From: an uncultured Acholeplasmatales bacterium
GTDB taxonomy: Bacteria > Bacillota_I > Bacilli_A > ML615J-28 > CAG-698
Direction: 5' to 3'
NCBI GenBank assembly: GCA_937877075.1
Contig: CALEGD010000067.1
Coordinates: 1-60,004, forward strand
Length of the DNA: 60,004 nucleotides
Shown in pieces: positions 59,120-60,004 of the stretch (the stretch's first letter is position 1; each line of letters opens with the position of its first letter). The notes beneath the pieces were generated by a model that was not told the origin of the DNA, did not search any database, and worked only from the letters and a program-made list of their open reading frames with translations. A program made the translations under genes and the position numbers.

Positions 59120-60004
59120 ATGATAAAAGTTGCATTAGAAAAATGTGAAAAGTATGAAATAGCATTAGTCAAGGAAAAAATCAAAAGCAGTTTGAAAGCA
59201 CTAGGAGGAATCACTTCGTTCCTTAAAAGCGGAGACAAGGTTTTTATTAAACTAAATTGTGTCGGCCCCTTTTCTCCGGAGATGGGAATAACGACTCATC
59301 CTGTATTTTTAGAAGCCGTGATTGATATTGTAAAAGAATATACATCGAATATCATCGTTGGTGATAATCCCGCAAGTAAGGATTTAATTTTCACCCTTAA
59401 GAAATGCGGTTTATATGAGGTGATTTCCAAAAACAATCTGAAAGTTTTAAACGGAAATGATTTAGTAGTGATAAAAAACTCGAAGGCTAAGTTTTTTTCT
59501 AATTTTGAGGTATCAAGAGAAATGGTTGAAGTAGATCTGTTGATCAATCTCCCTAAGCTAAAAACTCATTCTCTTACCTATATGACGGTCGCACAAAAAA
59601 ATCTCTTTGGAATGATATTTGGTCTAAGCAAAGCCGGTTGGCATGTTAGAGCTAATAATCCTCTTCAATTTGGAGAAGCACTGAATGATTTATATGGAGC
59701 AATTTTAGAAAGTTTTCAAGGAAAAAGTATGCTTCATATTTGTGACGGAATCATCGGACTTGAAGGAGAAGGCCCGGCAAGTGCAGGCAAACCTGTAGAT
59801 GCAGGCGTTATTCTTACATCAACCGATGCAGTCAGCCTTGACAGAGTGGCAGCTGAGGTTTGTCATCTTAATCCGGAGAAACTCTTTGTAAACAAAATTG
59901 CGAATGAAAGAAAATATGGAATTGGCGAGTTAAAACAAATACAAATAGTTGGCGAAAGCATCACAGTCGTCTTTGGAAGCGATGCCGCGATAACTGCTGT
60001 CTAC
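59120..60004 (+). CDS. DUF362-domain protein (partial, runs off the window)
   Basis: At least 295 residues, with no stop before the window end. The DUF362 marks are visible: KSGDKVFIKLNCVG near the start, IIVGDNPASKD, LLINLPKLKTHSLTYMTVAQKNLFGMI near residue 145, HICDGIIGLEGEGPASAG near 210, and STDAVSLDRVAAEV near 233. Family members are often fused to a ferredoxin domain and linked to iron-sulfur or metal chemistry, but the function is not established. Whether a 4Fe-4S domain follows lies outside the window. ATG at 59120 has a weak GTGAG site. Confidence 0.85.
   Translation, partial: MIKVALEKCEKYEIALVKEKIKSSLKALGGITSFLKSGDKVFIKLNCVGPFSPEMGITTHPVFLEAVIDIVKEYTSNIIVGDNPASKDLIFTLKKCGLYEVISKNNLKVLNGNDLVVIKNSKAKFFSNFEVSREMVEVDLLINLPKLKTHSLTYMTVAQKNLFGMIFGLSKAGWHVRANNPLQFGEALNDLYGAILESFQGKSMLHICDGIIGLEGEGPASAGKPVDAGVILTSTDAVSLDRVAAEVCHLNPEKLFVNKIANERKYGIGELKQIQIVGESITVVFGSDAAITAVY

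Noticed and set aside
1..60004. CRISPR arrays, tRNA and rRNA genes, prophage, toxin-antitoxin pairs
   Set aside because: No regularly spaced repeats, no cloverleaf with CCA-type ends, no rRNA-like GC-rich conserved stretches and no phage structural genes were seen on reading both strands.

Overview
The window is AT-rich, densely packed bacterial DNA. Bacilli markers are plentiful: the DnaB/DnaI primosome loaders next to coaE, mutM and polA; a T-box before thrS; the rpsB-tsf-pyrH-frr and uppS-cdsA-dxr-rseP-proS order; trmFO followed by xerC; and CdaA. Low GC, many ATGA overlaps, very short leaders and several diverged or shortened enzymes suggest a deep-branching Bacilli lineage near the Mollicutes (Izemoplasmatales, Haloplasmatales or RF39-type relatives). 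That placement is inference. The cell is not wall-less or minimal. It has MEP-pathway genes (dxr, ispD, ispF), uppS, a VanY-type carboxypeptidase and a CwlD-type amidase. A YunB homologue together with CwlD points to a present or recently lost endospore programme.

Layout. 1-3,030: CvpA-like membrane protein operon (minus). 3,060-5,550: t6A cluster tsaE-tsaB-rimI-tsaD. 5,580-9,190: cwlD, pgi, an S1-domain protein, nfu and yunB. 9,275-9,745: lone CBS protein (plus). 9,774-12,906: mgsA, a degenerate GGDEF protein, ispD, ispF. 12,918-18,604: a 1,431-residue DUF4011-helicase-like protein, an ankyrin protein and cdaA, with almost no spacing. 18,667-20,648: a ClpC-like protein whose second ATPase domain has lost its catalytic motifs. 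20,780-26,146: nrdJ, a MATE transporter and hflX (plus). 27,072-27,786: udk. 27,778-33,465: uppS-cdsA-dxr-rseP-proS. 33,480-34,140: debris of two insertion sequences. 34,167-38,061: rubrerythrin, then frr-pyrH-tsf-rpsB. 38,074-41,332: trmFO-xerC-dut and a LysM protein. 41,341-42,004: a second IS200/IS605 remnant. 42,029-43,785: CPBP protease and TPR protein. 43,789-45,977: T-box-controlled thrS. 45,974-53,082: polA, nitroreductase, mutM, coaE, an unknown gene, dnaB, dnaI. 53,164-56,209: VanY, a small Arg/aromatic-rich protein with a sigma-K-like promoter, and a GH2 glycosidase. 56,202-57,020: ribU under an FMN riboswitch. 57,022-59,038: a NatAB-type ABC exporter, divergent from a DUF362 gene that runs off the end.

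Working together: most of the window is housekeeping (translation, replication and repair, isoprenoid and lipid-carrier synthesis, tRNA modification). The distinctive parts are the helicase-like/ankyrin/CdaA operon beside the half-dead ClpC paralogue, the sporulation traces, the editing-domain-less ProRS, the paired palindromes between natA and the DUF362 gene, and two IS200/IS605 scars that both sit against terminators. No tRNA, rRNA, CRISPR array, prophage or intact transposase was seen.
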